Below are positions 1 to 8,849 of a stretch of 64,000 bases of DNA, piece after piece. The stretch spans positions 1,116,001 to 1,180,000 of the forward strand of contig NZ_CP107819.1 in assembly GCF_036346295.1 (NCBI RefSeq), read 5' to 3'. This stretch comes from Streptomyces sp. NBC_00536 (lineage in GTDB: Bacteria > Actinomycetota > Actinomycetes > Streptomycetales > Streptomycetaceae). The position numbers and the translations under genes were made by a program. The notes beneath the pieces were generated by a model that saw only the letters and a program-made list of their open reading frames with translations, was not told where the DNA came from and did no database searches. Positions within the stretch are counted from its first letter, which is position 1, and every line of letters starts with the position of its first letter.

Positions 1-104
1 ACCATGTCCGGTTCCACGTTGAGCGTCTCGCACACCACCTCGCGCAGCAGCGCGTGGTCGTCGATCAGTACGATCCGTAACTGGCCGGAGCGGTCAGGCT
101 GCAT
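1..104 (-). CDS. LuxR/NarL-type response regulator, N-terminus only
   Basis: The ATG at 104..102 opens a frame running off the left edge; 34 residues are visible (MQPDRSGQLRIVLIDDHALL, then REVVCETLNVEPDM). The strand followed by an acidic pair (IVLIDDHALLRE) is the receiver-domain start of NarL/FixJ-type two-component regulators, where the Asp pair binds Mg2+ and the phospho-acceptor Asp would lie beyond the window. The DNA-binding domain and partner kinase are not visible. It is transcribed away from the polyketide genes, so it may belong to the neighbouring locus or be a cluster-edge regulator. The family call rests on a short segment. Confidence 0.7.
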   Translation of the reverse strand, partial: MQPDRSGQLRIVLIDDHALLREVVCETLNVEPDM

Positions 105-680
105 GCCGCGGCCCCGGATCGGGCGGCGGTTCCCACGACGGTGCCGGAATTCCCGCCAAGCGGCGTACGGAAAATCTTGCAGGCTCCGTTACGGAGCCGG
201 CGCTGATGGGCTCTGCCGCTTTCCATTCAAGCCTCCGCTTGACTTTACGGACTGCGAAATTGGCATGTCGTTTTACCGCTAAGGTTTTTGTCGCAACAGC
301 TGCCATAACTCCCCCGTATTCGCTGGCGCACGACATACCGTAGCCCGGGGCTCCACTCCCCAACAAGATCGAATCGAGCCGCTTTAACATTTCTTGGTGA
401 AGGAGTTCAGGGCGGCAAGCCCGGGAGTACATGCCAGGCGTTGCCCCACCGCTTCGGTTCACGGCTGTTCAACAGGCAGGAGCCACCGTGCGGCACCCGG
501 AGGGGGAGCGATAGAGCGCGACCCCGGGGGTACACGGTGGCCTGTCCCGGTTTACCCTGCAATGACCGTTGAAGCCTGTACGTGCGGCGGACGGAGTCAG
601 GACGCGCGCCGCGGCGGCCGACCCCTTCGGAACTCCTGGGAGCCCCTCTTTCGACGCCACCTATTTCCTGCGGATCGCCT
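105..680. other. Intergenic region, no gene seen
   Basis: This stretch separates the response regulator start from the 3' end of the methyltransferase gene. It includes an AT-richer part (about 230-400) that probably holds the leftward promoter of the regulator. Frames through it lack the third-position GC pattern of the neighbours. No RNA gene or convincing hairpin was seen. Confidence 0.5.
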
Positions 681-1490
681 TTACTTCGGCACCCGCACGA
701 CGGTCGTGTACGTGTGGTTGGTCACCATCTCGAATTCCGGGTCCAGGAGTTTCTCCCGGATTACGGAGAGGTCGGCTTCGGTCAGAGATGTCTGACTCAG
801 CAGGAAAGGCTCCAGCATGCTGCTGTGCAGCCGGGCGAGCCGCGCGGTCGGCGCCCCGCCCTCCCCCGGTGCCCGGAAGTCGCGCACCGTGATGTCCCGA
901 TAGCCGACGGCGGACAGAACGTCCGGCACACGCGCCGCCCATTCGAAATCCATACCGGTTTCTCCGGCGAGTTTGTGCACGCCGTCGTGGTATTCCTGGA
1001 AGATGCGTGCCGTGTACGCGTCGACCGGGGATTTGATGATGCCCTCGTCGGCACAACCGCAGTACCAGTCGGTGAGCACCAGCGCACCGCCCGGCCGGAG
1101 ATGTGCGGCCAGCCTCGCCGCGACCGCTTCCTTGTCGGCCACGTGCATCAGCACCAGCCGCGCGTGAATGAGGTCGAACGCGGGCTCCGGCCACGGGTCC
1201 TCGACGAGGTCGTGGCGGATCGCCTCGATCCGCGGATGGCTGGGTACGTGCTGGGGCTTGAGGTCGCTGGCCACGACATGTCCGGACGTCCCCACTCTGG
1301 CGGCCAGCCAGCGGGCGACGGAGCCGTCCCCGGCGCCCACCTCCCAGCAACGCCACCCATGCCCGACGCGTACCTCCTCACCCAGGGTGCGGAAGGTCTC
1401 CCTGTTGAGGATCTCGGAGAGCAGGCCGAGCTGCTCGGGTGCTTCCGGCGCGCCGTTGTCGAAGCGTTGCTCGTGCTCTGTGCTGTACAT
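681..1490 (-). CDS. SAM-dependent class I methyltransferase
   Basis: This 269-aa protein has a Rossmann methyltransferase core: motif I (WEVGAGDGSVARWL, about residues 48-61), an acidic residue after the second strand (VVASDLKPQH), motif II/post II (FDLIHARLVLMH) and motif III (LRPGGALVLTDW). It should transfer a methyl group from S-adenosylmethionine to O, N or C; the substrate is probably a polyketide intermediate. It lies 42 bp downstream of the ACP gene on the same strand and is likely cotranscribed with it. The family is seen directly, the tailoring role is inferred from location. It differs in sequence from the DnrK-like O-methyltransferase at 11479-12483, so the two probably act at different positions. 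Confidence 0.85.
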   Translation of the reverse strand: MYSTEHEQRFDNGAPEAPEQLGLLSEILNRETFRTLGEEVRVGHGWRCWEVGAGDGSVARWLAARVGTSGHVVASDLKPQHVPSHPRIEAIRHDLVEDPWPEPAFDLIHARLVLMHVADKEAVAARLAAHLRPGGALVLTDWYCGCADEGIIKSPVDAYTARIFQEYHDGVHKLAGETGMDFEWAARVPDVLSAVGYRDITVRDFRAPGEGGAPTARLARLHSSMLEPFLLSQTSLTEADLSVIREKLLDPEFEMVTNHTYTTVVRVPK

Positions 1491-1532
1491 GGTCTTCTCC
1501 TTGGTGAGCCGTCCACGCCACCGGCCCCGCGG

Positions 1533-1793
1533 CTAGATCGACGCGGGCAGCAGCTCGTTGACCAGTTCGACGAACTGCTTCGGGGTCGAGTTCTTGCTCG
1601 CCCTGTCGTCGTCGGGCAGGCTCATGCCGAGTTGACGCTCGACCAGGAGCGTCACCTCCACCATCGCGACCGAGTCATAGCCCATATCGGCGAACGTGAT
1701 GTCGGCGATATCGCCGTCCAGGTCAAATCCCTCGTCTTCGCCGGCCGCCTGGCGTATGTAACCCACCAGGTCCGCCTGAGTGAAAGTCGCCAT
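1533..1793 (-). CDS. Type II PKS acyl carrier protein
   Basis: An 86-aa acidic protein of normal ACP length. The phosphopantetheine site is MGYDSVAM with Ser41, matching the consensus (L)GxDS(L)xx of aromatic PKS carriers. The apo form should be converted to holo by a PPTase such as the one at 18155, then carry malonyl extender units and the growing poly-beta-ketone for the KSalpha/KSbeta pair. It starts at ATG 1793 and is followed by a methyltransferase on the same strand. It is unusual in lying about 1.3 kb beyond the CLF, beyond the oppositely oriented KAS III gene, and not directly after the CLF as in many clusters. Confidence 0.93.
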   Translation of the reverse strand: MATFTQADLVGYIRQAAGEDEGFDLDGDIADITFADMGYDSVAMVEVTLLVERQLGMSLPDDDRASKNSTPKQFVELVNELLPASI

Positions 1794-2042
1794 TGTCGAT
1801 CCCTTCGTCTCGTGACGTCGAAACCAACATCGCCGGGAGGCTTCGACACCCAATCGAGTTCCGATCGACGGAGGCTCCCGATATTCGGCCTTGGGACCGT
1901 CGGGGTGCGTGGCACCGCGGCAAGGCTTCTCGTACACACCACGGCGAGGCCTGGCCTGGGCCTCGAACGAGCCTCCGCCGGACATGACGACCATGACCGC
2001 ATAGGGGAAACCCGAGACAATCCGATCCGTGGGAGGAAGAAG

Positions 2043-3047
2043 ATGAGCGACGGACTCTACATCGCCGCCGCGAGTTCCTGGCTGCCCGAGCGGCTGACAC
2101 TCGACGAGGCGGAGCAGGCCGGCCTCGCCGATCGGGCGCGGGTCTGGAACACCGGCATCGAGTCGGCGTGTGTCTCCCCGGACAAGTCGGCGCCGGAGAT
2201 GGCGGTGCTGGCGGCACGGGACGCCCTCGGCCGCGCCGAGGTCGGGCCGGAGGACCTGCAGCTGCTGCTGCACGCCTGCGCGTACCACCAAGGTCACGAC
2301 ATGTGGCCGGCGGCGTCGTACGTCCAGCGCTTCTGCGGCGGTGGCTCCTACCCGGCCGTCGAGGTCCGCCAGATGTCCAACGGCGGCATGATCGCCCTGG
2401 AACTCGCGGCCGGCCACCTGCGCGCGTACGGCGGGTCGACCGCCCTGGTCACCACGGCCGACCGGTTCAGCCTGCCCGGCTTCGACCGGTGGCGCAGCGA
2501 CCCGAGCACCATCTGCGGCGACGGCGGCACCGCGGTGGTGGTGTCCACCCGCACCGGCTTCGCCCGGCTGCGCGGACTCGTCACGGTGTCGGATCCCGGG
2601 CTGGAGCACGGCAGCCGGGGCGAGCGGTTCAGTGACGCGCCGTTGGCCGCGCGAGCGCCGATCGACCTGAACAGCGACTCCCTGGTACGCGAACTCGGAG
2701 TGGAGGCCCTGCTCAACCGCATCGAAGCGGGGCAACGGGCGGCGTTCGACCGGGCCTGTGCCCAGGCGGACGTCAAACTCGGCGACATCGACTGGTACGT
2801 GCTGCCGAACCTGGGCCGGACCCGGATGCGGGCGCAGTACTTCGACCCGTTCGGCATCGATCCGCAGCGCTCGACCTGGTCCTGGGGCCGGCGGGTCGGG
2901 CACCTCGGCGCGGGCGACCAGTTCGCCGGTCTCGCCCATCTCGTCTCCGAGGGCGCACTGGAGCCGGGGCAGACGTGCCTGCTGGCAGGCGTCGGCGCCG
3001 GCTTCACCTGGACGGCCGGAATCCTGGAGATCATCGCCAGGCCGTAA
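2043..3047 (+). CDS. KAS III-like starter enzyme with Ser replacing the active-site Cys
   Basis: A 334-aa protein of KAS III (FabH) length and fold: N-terminal thiolase half with LLLHACAYHQ, C-terminal half ending in LLAGVGAGFTWTAGILEI. The start ATG at 2043 has a strong GGAGGAAG ribosome site, although the frame is open far upstream. Where FabH has its nucleophilic Cys this protein has Ser112 (VRQMSNGGMIALEL), and the usual His and Asn motifs are replaced (VLPNLGRTRM; GRRVGHLGAGDQ). The KAS III homologue DpsC of daunorubicin biosynthesis also uses Ser in place of Cys, and CerJ-like acyltransferases share the changed C-terminal motifs. By inference it selects or transfers a non-acetate starter. 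It stands alone on this strand, divergent from the ACP gene. Confidence 0.88.
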   Translation: MSDGLYIAAASSWLPERLTLDEAEQAGLADRARVWNTGIESACVSPDKSAPEMAVLAARDALGRAEVGPEDLQLLLHACAYHQGHDMWPAASYVQRFCGGGSYPAVEVRQMSNGGMIALELAAGHLRAYGGSTALVTTADRFSLPGFDRWRSDPSTICGDGGTAVVVSTRTGFARLRGLVTVSDPGLEHGSRGERFSDAPLAARAPIDLNSDSLVRELGVEALLNRIEAGQRAAFDRACAQADVKLGDIDWYVLPNLGRTRMRAQYFDPFGIDPQRSTWSWGRRVGHLGAGDQFAGLAHLVSEGALEPGQTCLLAGVGAGFTWTAGILEIIARP

Positions 3048-3104
3048 GCCGGAGGACGCCGAGTCGAGGTGCCCGCGTCACCAGCGGGTGCCTCGTCCGG
3101 GGCG

Positions 3105-3143
3105 ACGCCGGTGGCAGCCGTCATGGACGGCTGCCACCGGCGT
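3105..3143. terminator. Bidirectional terminator between convergent PKS genes
   Basis: A perfect 18-bp stem (3105-3122 with 3126-3143) with a 3-base loop lies between the KAS III-like gene ending at 3047 and the CLF gene ending at 3147. It probably ends both transcripts. There is no long T tract, as is common in GC-rich actinomycetes. Confidence 0.75.
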
Positions 3144-3146
3144 TCG

Positions 3147-4397
3147 TCATACCGCCGTCAGCACCATTGCGGAGTTGATGCCGTCGCTGCGGGCCAGCAC
3201 CAGAGCGGTGGACACGGTCGTCTCCCTCGGCCGGTCGAGCACCAGGTCGAGCTGGTCGGACCGGACGGGGTCGGTCACATTGATCATCGGCGGGATGACG
3301 CCGTGCCGCATGCTCAACGACGCCGTGGCCACGTCGAGCGCCGGGCCACCGGAGTACAGCCGGCCGGTCATCGTCTTCGGCGCGGTCACCGGAACACCCC
3401 GTGGACCGAAGACGGCGGTGACGGCGGCGGCTTCCGCGCGGTCGAGTTCGCCGACCCCGGCCGCGTCCGCGAACACGACGTCGACCTCGTCGGGCGTCAC
3501 ACCGGCGTCCGACAGCGCGGACTCGATCGCACGGCGCAGCCCGGGCTCCCGTGCCGAACCGGGCCGCGGGTCGAAGGTGGTGGCGTACCCGGCGATCTCG
3601 CTGTATGGCCGGGCGCCTCGGCCGCGCGCGTGTCCGGCCTCCTCGACTACGACCATGGCGCCGCCCTCTCCAGGTACGTAGCCGGACGCGGCGGTGTCGA
3701 ACGGCAGGTACGCCCGGGTCCGGTCGGCGACCGTGCTCATCCGGCCGGTGGTCAGCTCGATCGTCCACCCGAGCGGGCACATCGCGCTCTCCACGGCGCC
3801 GCACATCACCACCGGCAGGCCGTCGACCACGTACCGACGGGCCTGCGCCATGGCGTCCAGGCCGCTGGTGTTCCCGGTCAGGACGCTGCCGGGGCCGTGC
3901 CACCCGTGCCGGATGGATATCTGACCCGTGTTCACCGCATAGAACCACGAGAACGAGAGATAGGCGCTCACATGGTCGCTGCCGAGGCTCCAGAGCTTCT
4001 CCAGCTCGCGCTGGCTGTACTCGAGCCCGCCCGCGGAGAGACCGGTGACGATGCCGACCTGGTCCTCCGGGAGCGCGGCCGGATCGAGCGAGGAGTCCCG
4101 GACAGCGGCGTCCGCCGCGATCAGCACCAGCCGGGTGGTCTGGTCGGTCTGCGGCACCAGACGTCCGGGGATGTGTGCGCGCACGTCGTAGTCGGCCACC
4201 TCGCCCGCCAGTGTGGCCGGGTACTGCTCCGGATCGAAGCGGGTGACCCGGTCGATGCCGCCCCGCCCGTGGAGGACGGCGTCCCAGTACTCGTCGGTGT
4301 CGAACCCGTTCGGCGCGACCACCCCGAGACCAGTGATCACCGCGCGAGGACGCTCCGACGTCGTGCCGTTGTCGTTCTCCGGGACTGCCCTACTCAT
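3147..4397 (-). CDS. Type II PKS ketosynthase beta subunit (chain length factor)
   Basis: This 416-aa protein has the full beta-ketoacyl synthase fold but lacks the nucleophilic Cys, which identifies KSbeta/CLF. At the Cys position it has Asn176 (LTGNTSGLDAMAQ). Typical CLFs have Gln here (EQAGG), thought to support malonyl decarboxylation, and the flanking TG resembles KSalpha. Residues corresponding to the two catalytic His are also absent (VFADAAGVGELD; KTMTGRLYSGG). With KSalpha it forms the heterodimer that sets chain length. Its start overlaps the KSalpha stop by 8 bases (ATGAGTAG), the usual translational coupling. The Asn is the odd feature, and whether it changes priming or chain length is unknown. 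Confidence 0.93.
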   Translation of the reverse strand: MSRAVPENDNGTTSERPRAVITGLGVVAPNGFDTDEYWDAVLHGRGGIDRVTRFDPEQYPATLAGEVADYDVRAHIPGRLVPQTDQTTRLVLIAADAAVRDSSLDPAALPEDQVGIVTGLSAGGLEYSQRELEKLWSLGSDHVSAYLSFSWFYAVNTGQISIRHGWHGPGSVLTGNTSGLDAMAQARRYVVDGLPVVMCGAVESAMCPLGWTIELTTGRMSTVADRTRAYLPFDTAASGYVPGEGGAMVVVEEAGHARGRGARPYSEIAGYATTFDPRPGSAREPGLRRAIESALSDAGVTPDEVDVVFADAAGVGELDRAEAAAVTAVFGPRGVPVTAPKTMTGRLYSGGPALDVATASLSMRHGVIPPMINVTDPVRSDQLDLVLDRPRETTVSTALVLARSDGINSAMVLTAV

Positions 4398-5655
4398 CGG
4401 ATCCCCCCTTGGTCAACACCATGGCGCTCTGGAAACCGCCGAACCCGCTGCCGACCTTGAGCACCGTCCGCAGGTCCGCCTGTCGCGCCGTCAGCGGCAC
4501 GTAGTCGAGCCCCAGTTCCGGGTCGGGTTCGTGCAGGTTGGCGGTCGGCGGAATGAGCCCGGCGTCGATGGCCAGCGCGCATGCCGCGATCTCGATCGAG
4601 CCGATCGCGCCCAGCGAGTGCCCGATCATGGACTTGATCGAACTGACCGGCGTCCGGTAGGCGTGGTCGCCGAGAGTGCGCTTGAACGCGTTGGTCTCGT
4701 GCGCGTCGTTCTGCTTCGTACCGGAGCCGTGCGCGTTCACGTAGTCGACCTGCTCGGGTACCCGCCCGGCCATCCGCAGCGACACCTCGATGGCCTTGGC
4801 CAGTTCCGGGCCCTCGGTCCTGAGTCCGGTCATGTGGTACGCGTTGGCACGCACGTCCCATCCGCCGATCTCCGCGTAGACGCGCGCGCCGCGTTCCCTG
4901 GCGTGGTTCAGCTCTTCCAGCACCAGCATCGCGCTGCCTTCGGCGAGCACGAAGCCGTTCCGTGTGCGGTCGAACGGGCGGGACGCGGTGGCCGGTTCGT
5001 CGTTGCGCGGCGTCGTCGCCTTGATCGCGTCGAAGCAGGCGACGCAGATCGGTGAGAGGGACGCGTCCGAGCCGCCGGCCAGCATCACGTCGGCAGAGCC
5101 CTCGCGGATCAGCCGCGCCGCGTGGGACACCGACTCGATGCCCGCGGTGCATCCCGTGGACACCAGGGACACGGGGCCTTCCGCCCCGGCCGTCCAGGCC
5201 ACGTCCGCGGCGATCGACGTCGGGACGAGATAGTTGTACATGTGCGGCACCGCGTACTCGTGGTCGAGAAGCCACTTGCGGCCGCCGTCGGAGAGCACGT
5301 TGTACTCCCGGTCCAGGCTCATCGTGCCGCCGATGGCACTGCCGACGCTGGCCCCGCAGCGATGCGGGTCCATCTCGGCCAGGTCGAGTCCGGCGTCCGC
5401 GACGGCTTCCCTGGTCGCGGCGACGGCGAGCTGCGCGCTCCGGTCCATGCGCCGGATCTCCTGCGCGGAGAAGCCCTCCGCGACCGGGTCGAAATCGCAC
5501 TCGCCCGCGATCCGGGAGCGGAACCCGGACGCGTCGAAGAGCGAGATGGTGCGTATGGCCGAGGTGCCGGAGGAGATCAGCTCCCAGAACTCCTTGGCGT
5601 TTCGTCCGCCCGGGGCGCGCACTCCGATACCCGTGATGGCGATGCGGCGGGTCAT
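4390..5655 (-). CDS. Type II PKS ketosynthase alpha subunit
   Basis: A 421-aa ketosynthase with a complete catalytic set: Cys169 in VSTGCTAGIES, His in YVNAHGSGTKQND and His in KSMIGHSLGAIGS. It catalyses decarboxylative Claisen condensations with malonyl-ACP on the KSbeta partner. ATG at 5655 is chosen because homology begins at MTRRIAITGIG; the frame stays open 23 codons further upstream with no homology. Sequence around GECDFDPVAEGFSAQE resembles the anthracycline/tetracenomycin branch of KSalpha, as far as one can tell by eye. It is translationally coupled to the CLF. The P450 gene upstream reads the same way and may share its transcript. Confidence 0.95.
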   Translation of the reverse strand: MTRRIAITGIGVRAPGGRNAKEFWELISSGTSAIRTISLFDASGFRSRIAGECDFDPVAEGFSAQEIRRMDRSAQLAVAATREAVADAGLDLAEMDPHRCGASVGSAIGGTMSLDREYNVLSDGGRKWLLDHEYAVPHMYNYLVPTSIAADVAWTAGAEGPVSLVSTGCTAGIESVSHAARLIREGSADVMLAGGSDASLSPICVACFDAIKATTPRNDEPATASRPFDRTRNGFVLAEGSAMLVLEELNHARERGARVYAEIGGWDVRANAYHMTGLRTEGPELAKAIEVSLRMAGRVPEQVDYVNAHGSGTKQNDAHETNAFKRTLGDHAYRTPVSSIKSMIGHSLGAIGSIEIAACALAIDAGLIPPTANLHEPDPELGLDYVPLTARQADLRTVLKVGSGFGGFQSAMVLTKGGSDE

Positions 5656-5754
5656 CGTGCCCTCACCGCTCGCGCGATGACTGCTGTATTCGGCATGTGG
5701 GTCTCTTTTCTGATGACAGTCCATGGCGAGAAATCGGAATCATCGATGCCGGGT

Positions 5755-6954
5755 TCAGGCATCGAAGGTGACCGGCAGGGCATCCAGTCCGCGGACCGTG
5801 AGGCTCCGCTGCCATCGCAACTGCTCCGGCGGTACGGACAGCGCAAGGCCGGGCAGCCGGCGCAGCAGTCCGTGGAACGCGATCCGGCCCTCCAGCCGGG
5901 CCAGGGGAGCACCGAGGCAGAAGTGCGCACCCCGCCCGAAGGCCACATGCGCGGGGTCCGCGCGGGTGACGTCGAAGTCATCCGGTGCCGGGAACTTCGC
6001 CCCGTCCCGGTTGGCCGATGCCAGGGACAGGAGCACCGGGTGGCCCTTCTCGATGCGCGTGCCCGCCACCTCGATGGGTTCGAGCGGGAACCGCCACGTC
6101 GCCGTCTCGAACGACCCGTCGTACCGCAGCATCTCCTCCAGCGCCGAGTCCACCAGTTCCGGTCGCTCGCGCAGCAGGGCGAGTTGGTCGGGGTGGCGCA
6201 GCAGAGCCAGGGTGCCGTTGCCGATCAGATTGACCGTCGTCTCGAAGCCGCCGACCAGCAGCAGGGACATCATGGACAGCAACTCGGCCTCGTTCAGCCG
6301 GTCGTCGTCGTCCCGGGCCGCGATCAGCGCGTCGACCAGTCCGTCGGCCGGGTCCTGACGGCGCTTCTCGACCAGTCGGGTCAGATATTCGAGGAGGTCG
6401 CGCAGTCCGACCGGCCGCGCGTCACCGCGGTCGGCCTGGGCGGAGTCGGTGTTCGTCCACCGCCGGAAGTCCTTCGTCCACTGGCGGAACACGTCCTGGT
6501 CCGCCTTGGGCACTCCCAGCAGTTCACAGATCACCGTGATCGCCAGCGGGAACGCGAAGTCGCCGATCAGGTCGGCCTGCCCGCGGGGCACGATCGTGTC
6601 GAGGAGCCCGTCCGTGATGTGCTGCACCTGTGCGCGCAGGCCCTCGACGCGGCGGGCGGTGAAGGCGGTCGAGACCAGCCGGCGCAGCCGCGTGTGTTCG
6701 GGCGCGTCCGTGGTCAACAGATGCGTCCCGAGCCCGGTCCGGTCCTCCAGCGGTCTCCCCTTGCCCGCCTCCTGCCAGTCGAGCGGTGCGTTGCGCGGGT
6801 CCTTGCTCATCCGGGGATCGGACAGCAGCTTGCGCACGTCCTCGTACCGGGTCACCAGCAGTCCGTAAAGGCCGCGGCCCTCCAGGACCTGCCGGACCGG
6901 CTCCTCCGCACGTAACCACGCGTACTCGGGATAGGGATCAGCGCCGAAATCCAT
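5755..6954 (-). CDS. Cytochrome P450 tailoring monooxygenase
   Basis: This 399-aa bacterial class I P450 starts at ATG 6954 behind GGAGG. It has an I-helix oxygen-activation motif (LLLVGGFETTVN), a K-helix ExxR (EEMLR) and the haem loop FGRGAHFCLGAPLARLE with the thiolate Cys near residue 350. It needs ferredoxin and ferredoxin reductase from elsewhere, since none is encoded here. By context it hydroxylates or otherwise oxidises the polyketide. It is encoded directly upstream of KSalpha on the same strand with about 100 bp between. The regiochemistry cannot be told. It is canonical, unlike the second P450 at 14447. Confidence 0.93.
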   Translation of the reverse strand: MDFGADPYPEYAWLRAEEPVRQVLEGRGLYGLLVTRYEDVRKLLSDPRMSKDPRNAPLDWQEAGKGRPLEDRTGLGTHLLTTDAPEHTRLRRLVSTAFTARRVEGLRAQVQHITDGLLDTIVPRGQADLIGDFAFPLAITVICELLGVPKADQDVFRQWTKDFRRWTNTDSAQADRGDARPVGLRDLLEYLTRLVEKRRQDPADGLVDALIAARDDDDRLNEAELLSMMSLLLVGGFETTVNLIGNGTLALLRHPDQLALLRERPELVDSALEEMLRYDGSFETATWRFPLEPIEVAGTRIEKGHPVLLSLASANRDGAKFPAPDDFDVTRADPAHVAFGRGAHFCLGAPLARLEGRIAFHGLLRRLPGLALSVPPEQLRWQRSLTVRGLDALPVTFDA

Positions 6955-7218
6955 CCTCCGCCTCCTCTGCCTCGGTGTTCGGTTCCTGACCGGCCTCGCG
7001 TCCCACCCGGACCTGATCCCTGCCGGCCCGGCCTTCACCATCGCGCGGGGAACATCCGCGAACAGGGCGCGCCGAGCGCACGTTCGCTTGAGGTCGGTGG
7101 TCGAGGGACCACATGGCGCCGATGCTCGCGGCAGCGGTTCGAGGCGAGTTCGTGTGTGGTTCGACCCAAGGAGGGGGGCGTACGGAGGCGGTCCGGGGCG
7201 CCTCCCGGCGCCGAGACA

Positions 7219-7259
7219 GCATGCGGCCGACACCGACCGTGCCGGTGTCGACCGCATGC
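7219..7259 (-). terminator. Hairpin downstream of the FAD monooxygenase gene
   Basis: A long inverted repeat (GCATGCGG..GACACCG paired with CGGTGTC..CCGCATGC, small internal mismatch) lies 19 bp past the stop of the leftward monooxygenase gene and before the P450 start. It probably terminates that transcript. The rest of 6955-7277 holds no gene. Confidence 0.6.
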
Positions 7260-7277
7260 CAGGGGTACGGATCCGCG

Positions 7278-8732
7278 TCAGGCCTTCTGCCGGCACAGGA
7301 TCCGGTCGAGGACGTCCCGCAGGTGCTGCGTGCTGGTCTCCACGGCATGCCGTGTGGTGGCCGTACGCCAGCCGACGAACCCGTCCGGGCGGACGAGCAC
7401 GGCGCCGTCCTCCTTGATGCCGGCGGCTTCGGCCCACCCTTCGACCGCGTGCGCCGCGATGCCCAGGTCCCGTGCCGCGTCCAGCCAGTGGTCGGCCGCG
7501 GTCCCGGTGATCAGCGTGAATCCGTCGACGAGGTCGACCGTGGACCGTCCGTCCGGAAGCCACCGGTGCGGCAGGCGGCTGCCCGGGGCGCCGTCCAGGA
7601 CGAGGTTCTCCATGTCGGAGAGCGGCTCCGGGTCGACCACCGCGCCGGAGTCGTACCGGTAGCCGATCACGGGGATCATGATGCCCGCCATGCCCACGGC
7701 CGCCCGGTCGGCAGCCCGGCTCGCGTCGTTGTCCCAGTGCAGGTCACGGTTCTCGGCGCGGAGCACGGTCTGCCGCATGGTGAACAGCGCGACCGGCCGG
7801 CGCTCGGCCTCGTAGGTGTCGAGCAGGGTGTCACCGCCGGCGGCCAGTTTCCACGCCAGGTTGTGGCCGTCGGCGATACCCACGTTGAGTCCGAGACCCC
7901 CGACCGGCGGCACCACGTGGGCCGCATCACCCACGAGGAAGACGTTGCCCTGCCGGAAGCGGTCGGCGACCCGCGCCGTCGACGACCAGGGCAGCAGGCT
8001 GATGATCTCCGGCTCGATGTCGCTGACGCCGGTGGCGTCCCTGATCTGCTGCTGGATCCGCTCGACGGGGGTCTGCGGGTCACCGTTCGGGATGTGGAAG
8101 ACCCAGCGGGCGGTCTCGTCGACCTTCAGCAGGATCCCGGACGCCCGCTCGTTGCGCAGGAACGTCATGGACGTCGGCGGGGTGGGCAGTTCCGCGCGGA
8201 ACAGCACGTTGAGCATGTGCGAACTGCTCAGCGGTCCCGGGCCGGTCACGCCGATGCCGAGCAGGTCACGCATCCGGCTGCGGACTCCGTCGGCGGCGAT
8301 CACGTAGTCCGCCGTGACGGTCCTGCCGTCCGCGGTGGTGACGCCGCCGTCCGTCACCGCGACCACCTCGCTGTCGAAGTCCACCTGGCCGCCGAACTCC
8401 CGCAGCCGTGCCAGCGCGGCCCGGTCGACCCGGTCCTGCGGGCAGCTTCCCAGCTTCGCCGGGCCGATCTCCGGCGGCTCGAACTTGGCCGTGACGGTGG
8501 TCAGATCGGCCAGGCTCGTGCCCGTCATGAGGCCCCGGACGAGATGGTCCGTCTCGATGTCGATGCCGGCCTCCCGGAGGATCTCCGCCGACCGGTCCGT
8601 GATGCCAAAGGCCCGCGGATGGTCGTTGAGCTGTGCCCGGCGCTCCAGCACATGGACCGAGACACCCTGACGGGCGAGGAAGACGGCGGTGCACAACCCG
8701 ACCGTGCCGCCTCCGACGATCACTACGCGCAT
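7278..8732 (-). CDS. FAD-dependent aromatic polyketide monooxygenase
   Basis: A 484-aa class A flavoprotein hydroxylase of the PHBH/PgaE type. The N-terminal dinucleotide motif is VVIVGGGTVGLCTAVFLA (residues 3-20) and the second FAD motif is VFLVGDAAHVVPPVGGLGLN with the ribityl-binding GD. It should use NADPH and O2 to hydroxylate an aromatic ring or perform a Baeyer-Villiger-like step. Length matches anthracycline and angucycline hydroxylases, which have a C-terminal thioredoxin-like domain. It is encoded in a leftward run below the ABC exporter genes. ATG at 8732 directly precedes the FAD motif. The family is certain, the substrate is inferred. Confidence 0.92.
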   Translation of the reverse strand: MRVVIVGGGTVGLCTAVFLARQGVSVHVLERRAQLNDHPRAFGITDRSAEILREAGIDIETDHLVRGLMTGTSLADLTTVTAKFEPPEIGPAKLGSCPQDRVDRAALARLREFGGQVDFDSEVVAVTDGGVTTADGRTVTADYVIAADGVRSRMRDLLGIGVTGPGPLSSSHMLNVLFRAELPTPPTSMTFLRNERASGILLKVDETARWVFHIPNGDPQTPVERIQQQIRDATGVSDIEPEIISLLPWSSTARVADRFRQGNVFLVGDAAHVVPPVGGLGLNVGIADGHNLAWKLAAGGDTLLDTYEAERRPVALFTMRQTVLRAENRDLHWDNDASRAADRAAVGMAGIMIPVIGYRYDSGAVVDPEPLSDMENLVLDGAPGSRLPHRWLPDGRSTVDLVDGFTLITGTAADHWLDAARDLGIAAHAVEGWAEAAGIKEDGAVLVRPDGFVGWRTATTRHAVETSTQHLRDVLDRILCRQKA

Positions 8733-8849
8733 GCTTGTCCCTCCGAGAATGAGAACGGTGTTTCCTCACGGGTACGTCGCACCCGTGGCGGTACTGGAGA
8801 CGCCTCCGCTCACCCGTCGCGTCCCCGGGCGGGAGACGCGCGTACGGAT

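Noticed and set aside
582..2042. A long open frame running into the KAS III-like gene, suggesting a much longer fused protein
   Set aside because: It is antisense to the methyltransferase and ACP genes, has no homology, and the ATG at 2043 has a strong ribosome site.
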